From Pseudomonadota bacterium (GTDB lineage Bacteria > Pseudomonadota > Alphaproteobacteria > Rhizobiales > Xanthobacteraceae), in the NCBI GenBank assembly GCA_023432845.1, contig JAEZEY010000050.1, forward strand, positions 1 through 21,518: DNA of 21,518 nt. Direction: 5' to 3'. The translations under genes were made by a program, and so were the position numbers. Positions within the stretch are counted from its first letter, which is position 1. The number at the start of each line of letters is the position of its first letter. Shown here piece by piece: positions 1 to 7,488 of this stretch. The notes below the pieces were generated by a model. The model saw only the letters and a program-made list of their open reading frames with translations, was not told where the DNA came from and did no database searches.

Positions 1-835
1 GCTCGCCAAGCGGCGCGCCGAACAGCTGGCGCGAGCCGGCGCGCTTGACGGTCTCATCGAGCGCCCGACGGGCAAAGCCCAAAGCCGCGGCGCCGACCGT
101 TGTGCGGAACACATCGAGCGTTGCCATCGCGATCTTGAAGCCGTCGCCCGGCTTGCCGATCAAAGCCGAAGCCGGCACGCGGCAGTTGCTTAAGCCGATG
201 CGCGCCAGCGGATGCGGCGCGATGACTTCGAGACGTTCGGCAATCGAGAGGCCGGGATTGGAGCCTTCGACGATGAAGGCCGACAAGCCCTTGGCGCCGG
301 GCGCCTCGCCGGTGCGGGCGAACACGACGTAAAGATCGGCAATGCCGCCGTTGGAGATCCAGGTCTTCTCGCCGTCGATCACGTAGCCATCGCCAACGCA
401 CCTCGCGCTCGTGGTGATGTTGGCGACATCGGAACCGGAGGCGGCTTCCGACAGCGCGAAGGCGGCGATTGCTTCGCCCGCTCGCGTTTTTGGCAGCCAC
501 GCCGCGCGCTGCTCGGCAGAGCCGAACAGCGAGATCGGTCCGGCGCCCAGGCCCTGCATGGCAAAGGCGAAATCCGCTAACCCGGAATAGCGCGCCAGAG
601 TCTCGCGCGATAGCGCCAGCGTACGCACATCGAGCTTGTCGGCTTCGCTGGCCGGCGCAGTGTTGATGAGGAAACCGCCCTGCCCCAGCGCCTTCACCAG
701 CTTGCGGCAGGCGGCATCGACGTCGTGATGATCGACCGCCTGAAGGTTGGCCTGGGCCCAGGCATCGATCTTCGCCGCGTAGTCGCGGTGCGCGTCGGCG
801 AAGAATGGCCAGGTGAGAAAGGATTTATCGGGCAC
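1..835 (-). CDS. Acyl-CoA dehydrogenase, 3' part cut by the window edge
   Basis: Translation on the minus strand gives an open frame of 278 residues that runs off the left edge. It has acyl-CoA dehydrogenase hallmarks: the FAD/substrate-loop sequence FALSEAASGSDVA near residue 125, then DGEKTWISNGGIADLYVVFA, then SRQLFGAPLGE at the truncated end. The catalytic Glu of most family members would lie beyond the edge. The start is GTG at 835, chosen because AAAGGTGA sits just upstream and no in-frame ATG fits the N-terminus (PDKSFLTWPFFADAHRDYA). Family members remove two hydrogens alpha/beta to a CoA thioester and pass electrons to ETF. As the last visible gene after a CoA-thioester monooxygenase, SDR and crotonase, it probably serves the beta-oxidation-like stage after dearomatisation. 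The substrate is not readable from sequence. The gene is separated from the crotonase by 153 bases holding a repeat, so it may be cotranscribed but not translationally coupled. Confidence 0.88.
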   Translation of the reverse strand, partial: MPDKSFLTWPFFADAHRDYAAKIDAWAQANLQAVDHHDVDAACRKLVKALGQGGFLINTAPASEADKLDVRTLALSRETLARYSGLADFAFAMQGLGAGPISLFGSAEQRAAWLPKTRAGEAIAAFALSEAASGSDVANITTSARCVGDGYVIDGEKTWISNGGIADLYVVFARTGEAPGAKGLSAFIVEGSNPGLSIAERLEVIAPHPLARIGLSNCRVPASALIGKPGDGFKIAMATLDVFRTTVGAAALGFARRALDETVKRAGSRQLFGAPLGE

Positions 836-852
836 CGCCGTCACCTTTCATT

Positions 853-960
853 GTCATTCCGGGACGTGCGCAAAGCGCACGGACCCGGAATCCAAACCCG
901 CACTGCGAACCCGCCGCTGGATTCCGGGTTCGCGGGCTGAAGCCCGCGCCCCGGAATGAC
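853..960. repeat. Palindromic intergenic repeat bounded by GTCATTCCGGG
   Basis: The ends are an 11-bp perfect inverted repeat: GTCATTCCGGG at 853-863 and CCCGGAATGAC at 950-960. Inside are three more perfect stems: GTGCGC/GCGCAC at 866-880 (loop AAA), a 12-bp pair at 883-894 and 918-929 (ACCCGGAATCCA and its complement), and CGCGGGCT/AGCCCGCG at 931-948 (loop GA). The whole can fold as a branched RNA or cruciform. From memory, elements with GTCATTCCGGG ends are dispersed and numerous in Bradyrhizobiaceae genomes. Only one copy is visible here. It lies between the crotonase stop and the acyl-CoA dehydrogenase ribosome-binding site, within the presumed operon. Confidence 0.85.
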
Positions 961-988
961 GTGCAAGGCGTGGCAACGAGCATCGCCA

Positions 989-1813
989 TCAATCCCCCGC
1001 GAAGACCGGCTTGCCTTTGGCGACGAACGCCTCGTACGCGCGGCGGAAGTCCTGCGTCTGCATGCAGATCGCCTGCGCCTGCGCCTCGGCCTCGATCGCC
1101 ATCGGCAGCGACATCGACCATTCCTGCGCCAGCATGGTCTTGGTCATCATGTGGCCGAACGTCGGGCCGGCGGCGAGTTGCTGCGCCAGCTTGATCGCCT
1201 CGGCTTCGATCTGCGCTGCGTCGGTGAGCCTGTTGAAGAAGCCCCAGCGCTCGCCCTCTTCCGCCGACATGACCCGGCCGGTGTACAGGAGTTCAGCGGC
1301 GCGGCCCTGGCCGATCACGCGCGGCAGCATCGCGCAAGCGCCCATGTCGCAACCGGCGAGGCCGACGCGCGTGAACAGAAACGCGGTCTTTGCCGCCGGC
1401 GTGCCGAAGCGCATGTCGGAGACCAGCGCGATCATGGCGCCGGCGCCGACACAGACGCCGTCGACCGCGGCAATAATCGGCTGCGGGCAGGAATTCATGG
1501 CCTTGACCAGATCGCCGGTCATGCGGGTGAACGCGAGCAGCCCCTTCATGTCCTTGTCGAGCAGCGGCCCGATGATGTCGTGCACATCGCCGCCCGAGCA
1601 GAAATTGCCGCCGTTCGAGGCAATCACCACCGCCTTGATGTCGTCGGCATAAGTAAGCTGCCGAAACGTGTCGCGCATTTCGGCATAGGATTCGAACGTG
1701 ATCGGGTTCTTGCGCTCGGGACGGTTAAGCGACATCACCGCAACCTTGCCCTCGACGCGCCAGTTGAAATGCTGCGGCTTGTGGCCTGCCATGTTCCTGT
1801 TGGCATTGTTCAT
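989..1813 (-). CDS. Enoyl-CoA hydratase/isomerase family protein (crotonase fold)
   Basis: This is a 274-residue crotonase-superfamily protein. FCSGGDV (71-77) and GVCVGAGAMIA (119-129) form the CoA-thioester oxyanion hole, and LPRVIGQGRAAELLYTGR follows. The start is ATG at 1813, overlapping the MarR stop codon as ATGA, so translation is probably coupled. By alignment from memory with rat mitochondrial hydratase, neither catalytic Glu is present: the Glu144 position is Met127 and the Glu164 position is about Arg149. Asp156 in GCDMG falls where dienoyl-CoA isomerases carry an active-site Asp. The protein is therefore unlikely to be a standard hydratase; isomerase, hydrolase or C-C bond cleavage activity on a ring-derived CoA thioester is possible. 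It is the fourth gene of the monooxygenase operon. Confidence 0.9.
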   Translation of the reverse strand: MNNANRNMAGHKPQHFNWRVEGKVAVMSLNRPERKNPITFESYAEMRDTFRQLTYADDIKAVVIASNGGNFCSGGDVHDIIGPLLDKDMKGLLAFTRMTGDLVKAMNSCPQPIIAAVDGVCVGAGAMIALVSDMRFGTPAAKTAFLFTRVGLAGCDMGACAMLPRVIGQGRAAELLYTGRVMSAEEGERWGFFNRLTDAAQIEAEAIKLAQQLAAGPTFGHMMTKTMLAQEWSMSLPMAIEAEAQAQAICMQTQDFRRAYEAFVAKGKPVFAGD

Positions 1814-2289
1814 TGCTGCGTTCCTCCGTGGCGGTCCACCGAGAGGCCGCCGAGCATATCGATAAGGGATTCGGTCTGCGCCGCATCGAAGCTGCCGAGC
1901 AACTCGTCGACCCAGCCCTCGTGGGCGCGGGCGATGACGGCGAACTGGGTGGCGCCTTTCGGCGTCAGACGCACGATGAATGAGCGGCGGTCGCTGGCCG
2001 GCGCCTGCCGCAGCACCAGCTTCTCGGCGGCGAGCCGGTCGATGATTCCGGTGACATTGCCGTTCGATACCATCAGCATGCGCGACAACTCCGTCATCGT
2101 CATGCCGTCCTCCTTGCGCGCCAGCGCCGCCATGACATCGAATTGCGGCAGTGTGATCGCGAACTCCTTGCGCAAGCGCTCGCGCAGTTCCGACTCGATG
2201 AGCCGCGTGGTGCGCAACAGACGTAGCCACAAACGCAGACGCTGTTTGCTGAGCGGACGCGCCGGCCCTTTCAGCCTCGCATTCGTCAT
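1810..2289 (-). CDS. MarR-family transcriptional regulator
   Basis: This is a 159-residue winged-helix regulator of typical MarR length. LPQFDVMAAL leads into the first helices, MTMTELSRMLMVSNGNVTGI (63-82) is the helix-turn-helix with its recognition helix around 74-88, and SDRRSFIVRLTPKG (99-112) is the wing with the conserved Asp-Arg. ATG at 2289 overlaps the SDR stop as ATGA, and its own stop overlaps the crotonase start the same way. It is thus embedded in the operon rather than divergent from it. MarR proteins in aromatic-CoA clusters commonly repress until a CoA thioester or aromatic ligand binds. Two matching 16-bp inverted repeats (5444-5459 and 7760-7775) are the best candidate operators, which would make it autoregulatory and also a controller of the transporter. 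Confidence 0.93.
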   Translation of the reverse strand: MTNARLKGPARPLSKQRLRLWLRLLRTTRLIESELRERLRKEFAITLPQFDVMAALARKEDGMTMTELSRMLMVSNGNVTGIIDRLAAEKLVLRQAPASDRRSFIVRLTPKGATQFAVIARAHEGWVDELLGSFDAAQTESLIDMLGGLSVDRHGGTQQ

Positions 2290-3074
2290 ACCGGACCTCC
2301 CGTGACCGCGATGGCCTGACCGCTCACCGAACCTGACGTCGGCGCGCACAGATAGAGCACGGTCTGCGCCACTTCTTCCGGCGTGATGAGTCGGCCGTGC
2401 GGATTGTCTTTCGCCAGTTCGACGCGCGAGGCATCCGCACTGCGTCCGGTCTTCGACACGATGGTGTGGACTGCGCCGGCAAGCAGCGGCGTATCGGTGA
2501 AGCCGGGGCACACCGCATTCACCGTCGTTCCCTTGGCCGCAAGCTCGACGCTGAGCGCGCGCATCAGGCCGACGACACCGTGCTTGGCGGCGACATAGGC
2601 CGCGACATAGGGGTAGCCCTTGAGACCGGCGGTCGAGGCCACGAAGACAATGCGGCCGCCCGGCTGCCGCGTCACGTCCGCGAGCGCGGCCTGTACGGTG
2701 TTGAAGGCGCCGGTGAGATTGACGCCGATCAGCTGCTGCCAGTGCGCGGCGTCGATCTTCGCGGCAGGCGCGCTCGCGGCCATGCCGGCATTGGCGACGA
2801 CGATATCGATCGGCCCGTGCGCCTTGTGCGCGGCTTCCGCCATCGCTTTGCATTCGGTACCGCTGGTGATGTCGGCGACGATCGCGGTCGCCTTCGGCAA
2901 TTCCTTTGATAATTCTTTGGCCATCGCCTCGAGCGGCTCCCTGCGGCGGCCGGCGAGCGACAGCGCCGCGCCCTCGGCAGCCAGCGCACGGGCAATCGCG
3001 GCGCCGATGCCGGAGCCGCCGCCCGTCACCAGCGCATGCTTTCCCGAAAGGAGCTTGCCGGCGAGTTGCGCCAT
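2286..3074 (-). CDS. SDR-family NAD(P)-dependent dehydrogenase
   Basis: This is a 262-residue classical short-chain dehydrogenase. The cofactor motif TGGGSGIG is at 17-24, the structural NAG at 95-97, catalytic Ser147, and the YxxxK pair Tyr160/Lys164. The C-terminal GQAIAVTGGPV matches the usual SDR ending. The ATG at 3074 shares one base with the TGA stop of the monooxygenase (TGATG). The open frame reaches further upstream, to 3233, but that extension lies inside the monooxygenase gene and is not expected. The likely role is oxidation of a 3-hydroxyacyl-CoA or alicyclic alcohol intermediate formed after the fused monooxygenase/reductase. The substrate cannot be read from sequence. It is the second gene of the operon. 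Confidence 0.92.
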   Translation of the reverse strand: MAQLAGKLLSGKHALVTGGGSGIGAAIARALAAEGAALSLAGRRREPLEAMAKELSKELPKATAIVADITSGTECKAMAEAAHKAHGPIDIVVANAGMAASAPAAKIDAAHWQQLIGVNLTGAFNTVQAALADVTRQPGGRIVFVASTAGLKGYPYVAAYVAAKHGVVGLMRALSVELAAKGTTVNAVCPGFTDTPLLAGAVHTIVSKTGRSADASRVELAKDNPHGRLITPEEVAQTVLYLCAPTSGSVSGQAIAVTGGPV

Positions 3075-5377
3075 CACACCTTCCCCGTCATCACCTCGGC
3101 ACGCGACTTCAGACGATACATCTGGTCGCGGCCCGGCCAGTACGGCTTCGGCCAGGAGACATGGCGCTCGTTCGCATCGGCGGCGGCGTGCAATGTCCAG
3201 TAGGGATTGGCCAGATGCGGGCGCGCCAGGCAAACGAGATCGGCGCGGCCGGCCATCAGGATCGAGTTGACGTGGTCCGGCTCGTAGATGTTGCCGACCG
3301 CCAGCGTGGCGACACCGGCCTCGTTGCGGATGCGATCGGAGAACGGCGTCTGGAACATGCGGCCATAGACCGGCTTGGCCTCCCGCGACGTCTGGCCCGC
3401 CGATACGTCAACCATGTCGACACCGGCTTCATGCAGGATGCGCGCGATCTCGACGGCGTCCTGCGGCGTGATGCCCTTGTCGCCCACCCAGTCGCAAGCC
3501 GAGATGCGCACCGAGATCGGCTTGTGATCCGGCCACACCTTGCGCACCGCATGGAAGACTTCGAGCGGGAAGCGCAGCCGGTTGTCGAGGCTGCCGCCGT
3601 ATTCGTCGGTGCGGGTATTGGTGATCGGCGTGATGAAAGCCGACATCAGATAGCCGTGAGCGTAGTGCAACTCCAGCCAGTCGAAGCCGGCGCGTTCGCC
3701 CATTTGCGCGGCGCGAACGAAATCGTCGCGGATCTTGTCCATGTCGGCACGTGTTACCGCGCGCGGCGTCTGGTTCTGCGGGCTCCACGGCACCGCCGAA
3801 GCCGACAGGATCGGCCAGTTGCCGGACTTGAGCGGCGCGTCGCTCTCTTCCCAGCCGAGCTGCGTCGAGGCCTTCGGTCCGGCATGGCCGAGTTGCAGCG
3901 CGATCTTCGCATCGCTCTCGCCATGTACGAAATCGACAATACGCTTCCAGGCGGCCTCATGCTCCGGCGCATACATGCCGGTGCAGCCCGGCGTGATGCG
4001 GCCTTCCGGCGACACGCAGGTCATCTCGGTGAACACCAGTCCGGCGCCGCCCTTGGCGCGCTCGGCGTAGTGCACCAGATGCCAGTCGGTCGGCGTGCCA
4101 TCGACGGCGCGGTACTGCGCCATGGGCGACACGACGACGCGGTTCTTGAGTTCGAGGCCGCGCACCTTGAGCGGGACGAACATCGGCCGGTGCGCCTCCT
4201 TCGGCTCGGCGCCGGTTGCCTGGCGCTCGAACCACTTCTCGGCACCGGCGAGCCAGGCGCCATCTCGGGCGCGCAGGTTCTCGTGGCTGATGCGCTGCGA
4301 GCGGGTGAGCAGCGAGTAATTGAACTGCACCGGATCGAGATGCAGATAGCGCTCGACTTCCTCGAACCATTCGATCGAATTGCGCGCCGCACTCTGCAGC
4401 CGCAGCACTTCGAGACGGCGCTCGTCCTCATAGCGGGCGAAGGCCGCCGCCATGTCCGGCTCCGAGTCGATGTAGTTGGCGAGCGCGATGGCGCTTTCCA
4501 TGGCGAGCTTGGAGCCCGAGCCGATCGAGAAATGCGCGGTCGCGGCGGCGTCGCCGAGCAGCACGACATTGCCGGTCGACCAGCGCTCGCACAAAACGCG
4601 GTTGAAGTTGAGCCAGGCCGAGCCGCGCAGATGGCGCGCATTCGACATCAGCGCATTGCCGTTGAGATACTTGGCGAAGATCTTCTCACAGGCGGCGATG
4701 GTCTCGTCGGTCGACATCTTGTCGAAGCCGGCCTTCTTCCAGGTCTCCTCGGTGCACTCGACGATGAAGGTCGCGGTGTCGGCATTGAACTGGTAGGCGT
4801 GCACCCAGATCCAGCCGTGCTCCGTCTCTTCAAAAATGAAGGTGAAGGCGTCGTCGAATTTCTGGTGCGTGCCGAGCCAGATATATTTGCAGGCGCGCAC
4901 GTCGATGTTCGGCTTGAAGACGTCGGCGAAAGCCTCGCGCACCCGCGAATTGACGCCGTCCGAACCGACGATGAGGTCGAAGTCCTTGTAGGCTTCGATC
5001 GGCTGGGCTTCGGTCTCGTAGCGGATTTCGACGCCCAGTTCGGTGGCGCGTTCCTGCAGGATATTGAGAAGCCGCATGCGGCCGATGCCGGAGAAGCCGT
5101 GCCCGCTCGAGCGCATTACCGCGCCGCGATAATGCACCGCGATGTCGTCCCAGTAGACAAAGCTGTCGCGGATCGCCTTGGCGCTCTTGGCGTCGTTGAC
5201 GTCGAGATTGTCGAGCGTGTCCGCCGATAGAACCACGCCCCAGCCAAAGGTATCGTCAGGCTTGTTGCGCTCGACGACGACGACTTCGTGGGCCGGATTG
5301 CGCAGTTTCAGCGAGATCGCAAAATAAAGACCGCCCGGGCCGCCGCCCAGAATGACGGTACGCATTGCCGCACGCAT
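3074..5377 (-). CDS. Fused FAD monooxygenase / Old-Yellow-Enzyme reductase acting on an aromatic CoA thioester (2-aminobenzoyl-CoA or salicylyl-CoA type)
   Basis: The protein has 767 residues and two domains. The first (1 to about 385) is a group A flavoprotein monooxygenase: GGGPGG at 11-16, acidic ER at 36-37 for the FAD ribose, VGSDGVNSRVR near 137-147, and LLGDAAAT at 273-280. The second (about 399 to 767) is an OYE-type FMN barrel: VPLKVRGLELKNRVVVSPM, the paired histidines of ELHYAHGYL (His571, His574), TDEYGGSLDNR and AVGNIY. The same order occurs in 2-aminobenzoyl-CoA monooxygenase/reductase of Azoarcus and in proteins annotated as bifunctional salicylyl-CoA 5-hydroxylase/oxidoreductase. 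The first hydroxylates and then reduces the ring, giving a non-aromatic CoA thioester. The substrate of this copy is undecided. ATG at 5377 is preferred over 5365 because GGAG lies 7 bases upstream. It is the first gene of the operon. Confidence 0.9.
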   Translation of the reverse strand: MRAAMRTVILGGGPGGLYFAISLKLRNPAHEVVVVERNKPDDTFGWGVVLSADTLDNLDVNDAKSAKAIRDSFVYWDDIAVHYRGAVMRSSGHGFSGIGRMRLLNILQERATELGVEIRYETEAQPIEAYKDFDLIVGSDGVNSRVREAFADVFKPNIDVRACKYIWLGTHQKFDDAFTFIFEETEHGWIWVHAYQFNADTATFIVECTEETWKKAGFDKMSTDETIAACEKIFAKYLNGNALMSNARHLRGSAWLNFNRVLCERWSTGNVVLLGDAAATAHFSIGSGSKLAMESAIALANYIDSEPDMAAAFARYEDERRLEVLRLQSAARNSIEWFEEVERYLHLDPVQFNYSLLTRSQRISHENLRARDGAWLAGAEKWFERQATGAEPKEAHRPMFVPLKVRGLELKNRVVVSPMAQYRAVDGTPTDWHLVHYAERAKGGAGLVFTEMTCVSPEGRITPGCTGMYAPEHEAAWKRIVDFVHGESDAKIALQLGHAGPKASTQLGWEESDAPLKSGNWPILSASAVPWSPQNQTPRAVTRADMDKIRDDFVRAAQMGERAGFDWLELHYAHGYLMSAFITPITNTRTDEYGGSLDNRLRFPLEVFHAVRKVWPDHKPISVRISACDWVGDKGITPQDAVEIARILHEAGVDMVDVSAGQTSREAKPVYGRMFQTPFSDRIRNEAGVATLAVGNIYEPDHVNSILMAGRADLVCLARPHLANPYWTLHAAADANERHVSWPKPYWPGRDQMYRLKSRAEVMTGKV

Positions 5378-5443
5378 CGGCCCGCTCCATTGGCTGGTTT
5401 CCGGCGCAGTCTGCGAGAGTCCGGAGATATAAGCAACCTAAAA

Positions 5444-5459
5444 ATTTTATATGTAAAGT
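5444..5459. promoter_or_regulatory. Candidate MarR operator, copy 1
   Basis: This is an inverted repeat, ATTTTA-TATG-TAAAGT (arms match at 5 of 6 positions), in an AT-rich stretch of an otherwise GC-rich intergenic region. It has the same layout as ATTTTA-AATC-TAAAAT at 7760-7775. The arm nearest the monooxygenase gene, read on the minus strand, is TAAAAT, which also serves as the proposed -10 box, so a bound protein would block polymerase. Assignment to the operon's MarR protein is inference. Confidence 0.55.
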
Positions 5460-5473
5460 ATTCAGGATGACGA
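5444..5473 (-). promoter_or_regulatory. Candidate promoter of the monooxygenase operon
   Basis: Read on the minus strand: -35 TCGTCA (plus positions 5468-5473, 4 of 6 matches to TTGACA), an 18-base spacer, and -10 TAAAAT (5444-5449, 5 of 6). The start codon is about 67 bases downstream. The geometry equals that of the transporter promoter at 7746-7775. An alternative -10, TATAAA, overlaps the same stretch. Confidence 0.45.
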
Positions 5474-5601
5474 GCGAGCACGCTAGGCTTGGCGCCCGGA
5501 ATTGAGCGGTTCACCCTGTTGCAAAGTCCGGGTTGCCGGGTAAGCCCTTGAGTGCAATGAATTAACGTCGGGAACGTGCGTAACAGTTAAGAGTGTGCGT
5601 G

Positions 5602-6843
5602 ATGAAGGCGATCATTATCGGCGGCGGCGTCGGCGGCTTGACCACGGCTCTGATGTGCCAGGCCCGCGGTATCGACTGCGAGGTGTATGAGCAGTCGGAG
5701 ACGATCCGCGAGCTCGGCGTCGGCATCAACACCCTGCCCCACGCCATCAAGGAACTCAAAGATCTCGGCCTGCTCGAGCGGCTCGATGCCGTGGCGATCC
5801 GCACCTACGAATTGTTCTACGCCAACCGCTTCGGCCAAACGGTCTGGCACGAATTGCGCGGCACCGATGCCGGCTTCGAAGTGCCGCAATTCTCAATTCA
5901 CCGCGGCCGGTTGCAGGGCGTATTGTACCAGGCCGCCCGCGCCCGCCTCGGCGAAGGCAAAATTCATGTCGGCCATCGCCTCGGCCACTTCATGCAGGAC
6001 GAGTCCGGCGTGTCGGCCTACTTCTTCGACCGCCAGGGCCGCCACATCAGGACCGCACGCGGCGACGTGCTGATCGGCGCCGATGGCATCCATTCCTTCG
6101 TGCGCGCCAAACTGTTCCCGCAGGAAAGCCCGGCCATCTGGAACGGCACGATCCTGTGGCGCGGCGCGGTCGATTGGCCGCAGTTCATGACCGGCCGCTC
6201 GATGATCATCGCCGGCGGCATGGAAGCCAAATTCGTGCTCTATCCGATCGCCGAAGGCTCGGCGCCGGACCGCCGTCTCACCAACTGGGCGGTGATGGCC
6301 AAGGTCGCGGCCGGCGGCACCACGCCGCGCAAGGAAGACTGGTCGCGGGCCGGCCGCTGGGACGATCTGCGGCCCTATGTGCAGAAGTTCAACCTGCCCT
6401 TCCTCGACGTCTCGCATCTGATCGAGGCGAGCGGCGAATTCTGGGAGTATCCGCTGTGCGACCGCGAGCCGCTGCCACGCTGGTCGCATGGCCGCGTCAC
6501 GCTGCTCGGCGATGCCGCGCATCCGATGTATCCGGTCGGCTCCAACGGCGCTTCGCAGGCGATCCTCGATGCGCGCTGCCTCGCCGACAAGCTGCTCACC
6601 GCGGACAATGCCATGCATGCGCTTTGGCAGTACGATCAGGAACGTCTGCCGATGACGACGCAGATCGTGCTGATGAACCGCAAGGGCGGTCCGGAAGGCG
6701 TCATCGATGCCATCGAGGCGCGCGCGCCGGATGGCTTCAGCAATATCGACGACGTCTTGTCCTACGAGGAGCGCAAGGCGATCGTGCGCGGCTATGCCTC
6801 GACCGCCGGTTTCGCCAAGACCCAGGTGAACAAGGCGGCCTAG
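5602..6843 (+). CDS. PhzS-like flavin-dependent aromatic hydroxylase
   Basis: This is a 413-residue single-domain FAD monooxygenase. GGGVGG is at 7-12, Glu30 ends the second strand (VYEQ), LGVGINTLPHA follows, SIHRGRLQGVL comes next, and the flavin motifs GADGIHSFVR (from 159) and LLGDAAHPMYPVGSNGASQA (Gly303-Asp304) come later. Length and motif wording closely match PhzS, which hydroxylates 5-methyl-phenazine-1-carboxylate with decarboxylation; salicylate hydroxylases share the fold. No C-terminal reductase domain is present, so this enzyme would reduce FAD itself with NAD(P)H. ATG at 5602 gives a typical N-terminus (MKAIIIGGGVGG) behind AAGAG; GTG codons at 5593 and 5599 are alternatives. 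It is divergent from the CoA-thioester monooxygenase operon. The substrate is unknown; it may act on a precursor or side product of the same aromatic acid. Confidence 0.88.
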   Translation: MKAIIIGGGVGGLTTALMCQARGIDCEVYEQSETIRELGVGINTLPHAIKELKDLGLLERLDAVAIRTYELFYANRFGQTVWHELRGTDAGFEVPQFSIHRGRLQGVLYQAARARLGEGKIHVGHRLGHFMQDESGVSAYFFDRQGRHIRTARGDVLIGADGIHSFVRAKLFPQESPAIWNGTILWRGAVDWPQFMTGRSMIIAGGMEAKFVLYPIAEGSAPDRRLTNWAVMAKVAAGGTTPRKEDWSRAGRWDDLRPYVQKFNLPFLDVSHLIEASGEFWEYPLCDREPLPRWSHGRVTLLGDAAHPMYPVGSNGASQAILDARCLADKLLTADNAMHALWQYDQERLPMTTQIVLMNRKGGPEGVIDAIEARAPDGFSNIDDVLSYEERKAIVRGYASTAGFAKTQVNKAA

Positions 6844-6856
6844 CTCTTTCTTCCCT

Positions 6857-6873
6857 TCTCCCCTTGTGGGAGA
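6857..6873. repeat. Small hairpin TCTCCC/GGGAGA after the PhzS-like gene
   Basis: TCTCCC at 6857-6862 and GGGAGA at 6868-6873 form a 6-bp stem with loop CTTGT, 14 bases after the stop codon. From memory, TTCTCCCCTTGTGGGAGAG is a frequent intergenic word in Rhizobiales, often the edge of a dispersed repeat; that identity is not proven here. Confidence 0.45.
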
Positions 6874-6924
6874 GCGTCGCGCCGCTTTGCGCGTCTGGGC
6901 GATACTTGGTGACGAAAGCACAGG

Positions 6925-6951
6925 AAAAGCCGGGCGAATGGCCCGGCTTTT
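6925..6951. terminator. Bidirectional rho-independent terminator
   Basis: An 11-bp perfect stem, AAAAGCCGGGC at 6925-6935 and GCCCGGCTTTT at 6941-6951, has a five-base loop GAATG. It carries a T run on the plus strand and, by symmetry, on the minus strand. It sits between the convergent PhzS-like gene (stop 6843) and the cupin gene (stop 7033), where a shared terminator is expected. Confidence 0.85.
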
Positions 6952-7004
6952 CAGTTCATTGCGTCAGCAGTCAGGTGACCCACCCGGTTCGCCGACGCGC
7001 ATCA

Positions 7005-7025
7005 CCCTCCCCGTTCCGGGGAGGG
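7005..7025. repeat. GC hairpin directly after the cupin stop
   Basis: CCCTCCCC at 7005-7012 and GGGGAGGG at 7018-7025 form an 8-bp perfect stem with loop GTTCC. It begins eight bases past the cupin stop codon (minus strand) and lacks a clear T run, so it may protect the mRNA end or be part of a dispersed repeat. The real terminator is probably at 6925-6951. Confidence 0.5.
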
Positions 7026-7032
7026 ACAAGAG

Positions 7033-7488
7033 TTACTGCGCCGGCGGCGGCGGCAGGAACATCACTTCGTGGCGGGCCGACAGCTCGACCACCTGCTCCG
7101 GGATCTGCTCCTTCATCGAATGGATCGCCCAGAACAGGTCGTACAGCTTGCGGGTCGGCGACACCCAGAAGAAGCACTTCACCGTCTGGTCCTGCTTGTT
7201 GAAGATGCCGTGCGGGATGCCCATCGGCAGGCGGATCACGTCGCCCGGTTGCGCCACGAATTCCTTGCCATCGAGAACCAGATCAAGACGGCCCTCGAAC
7301 AGGTAGATGAACTCGTCCTGCGTCGGGTGGATGTGCGGCGGCACGAAGGTCCCTGGCGGAAATGTCGCATGCCAGGAGAACGAGCTCTCGCACAGCGTCT
7401 TGGGCACATAGGTCTGGCCGAGAATGTTCCAGGAGATGCCCTCGATCCCGGTGCCGGCCTTGGTGATTCCGGCGGTCAGCGTCTGCAT
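7033..7488 (-). CDS. Single-domain cupin protein
   Basis: This is a 151-residue single cupin. The first cupin motif is PPGTFVPPHIHPTQDEFIYLFEG, with probable metal ligands His52, His54 and Glu59. The second is PGDVIRLPMGIPHGIFN, with ligand His93. All four usual ligands are present, so a mononuclear metal site is likely. A C-terminal segment (RKLYDLFWAIHSMKEQIPEQVVELSARHEV) forms probable helices. It is too short for a gentisate dioxygenase. A ring-cleaving or tautomerising role in the local aromatic pathway, or a sensor role, is possible but unproven. ATG at 7488 is chosen for GGAG seven bases upstream. An in-frame TTG at 7608, behind AAAGGA, would add 40 residues. It is convergent with the PhzS-like gene and divergent from the transporter. 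Confidence 0.85.
   Translation of the reverse strand: MQTLTAGITKAGTGIEGISWNILGQTYVPKTLCESSFSWHATFPPGTFVPPHIHPTQDEFIYLFEGRLDLVLDGKEFVAQPGDVIRLPMGIPHGIFNKQDQTVKCFFWVSPTRKLYDLFWAIHSMKEQIPEQVVELSARHEVMFLPPPPAQ

Noticed and set aside
956..2305. Plus-strand open frame of 449 codons across the crotonase and MarR genes
   Set aside because: It is the antisense shadow of two genes with clear motifs and begins next to a repeat element.
2906..5230. Long open frame of 774 codons on the plus strand opposite the fused monooxygenase gene
   Set aside because: It has no recognisable domain and is rich in Arg, His and Ala, as expected for the antisense of a high-GC gene. The minus-strand frame carries intact FAD and OYE motifs.
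5893..6921. Minus-strand open frame opposite the PhzS-like gene
   Set aside because: It has no family resemblance, crosses the PhzS-like stop region and the nearby hairpin, and the plus-strand gene is certain.
7033..7488. Cupin as gentisate 1,2-dioxygenase of a salicylyl-CoA/gentisate route
   Set aside because: It has 151 residues and one cupin domain, less than half the length of gentisate dioxygenases.
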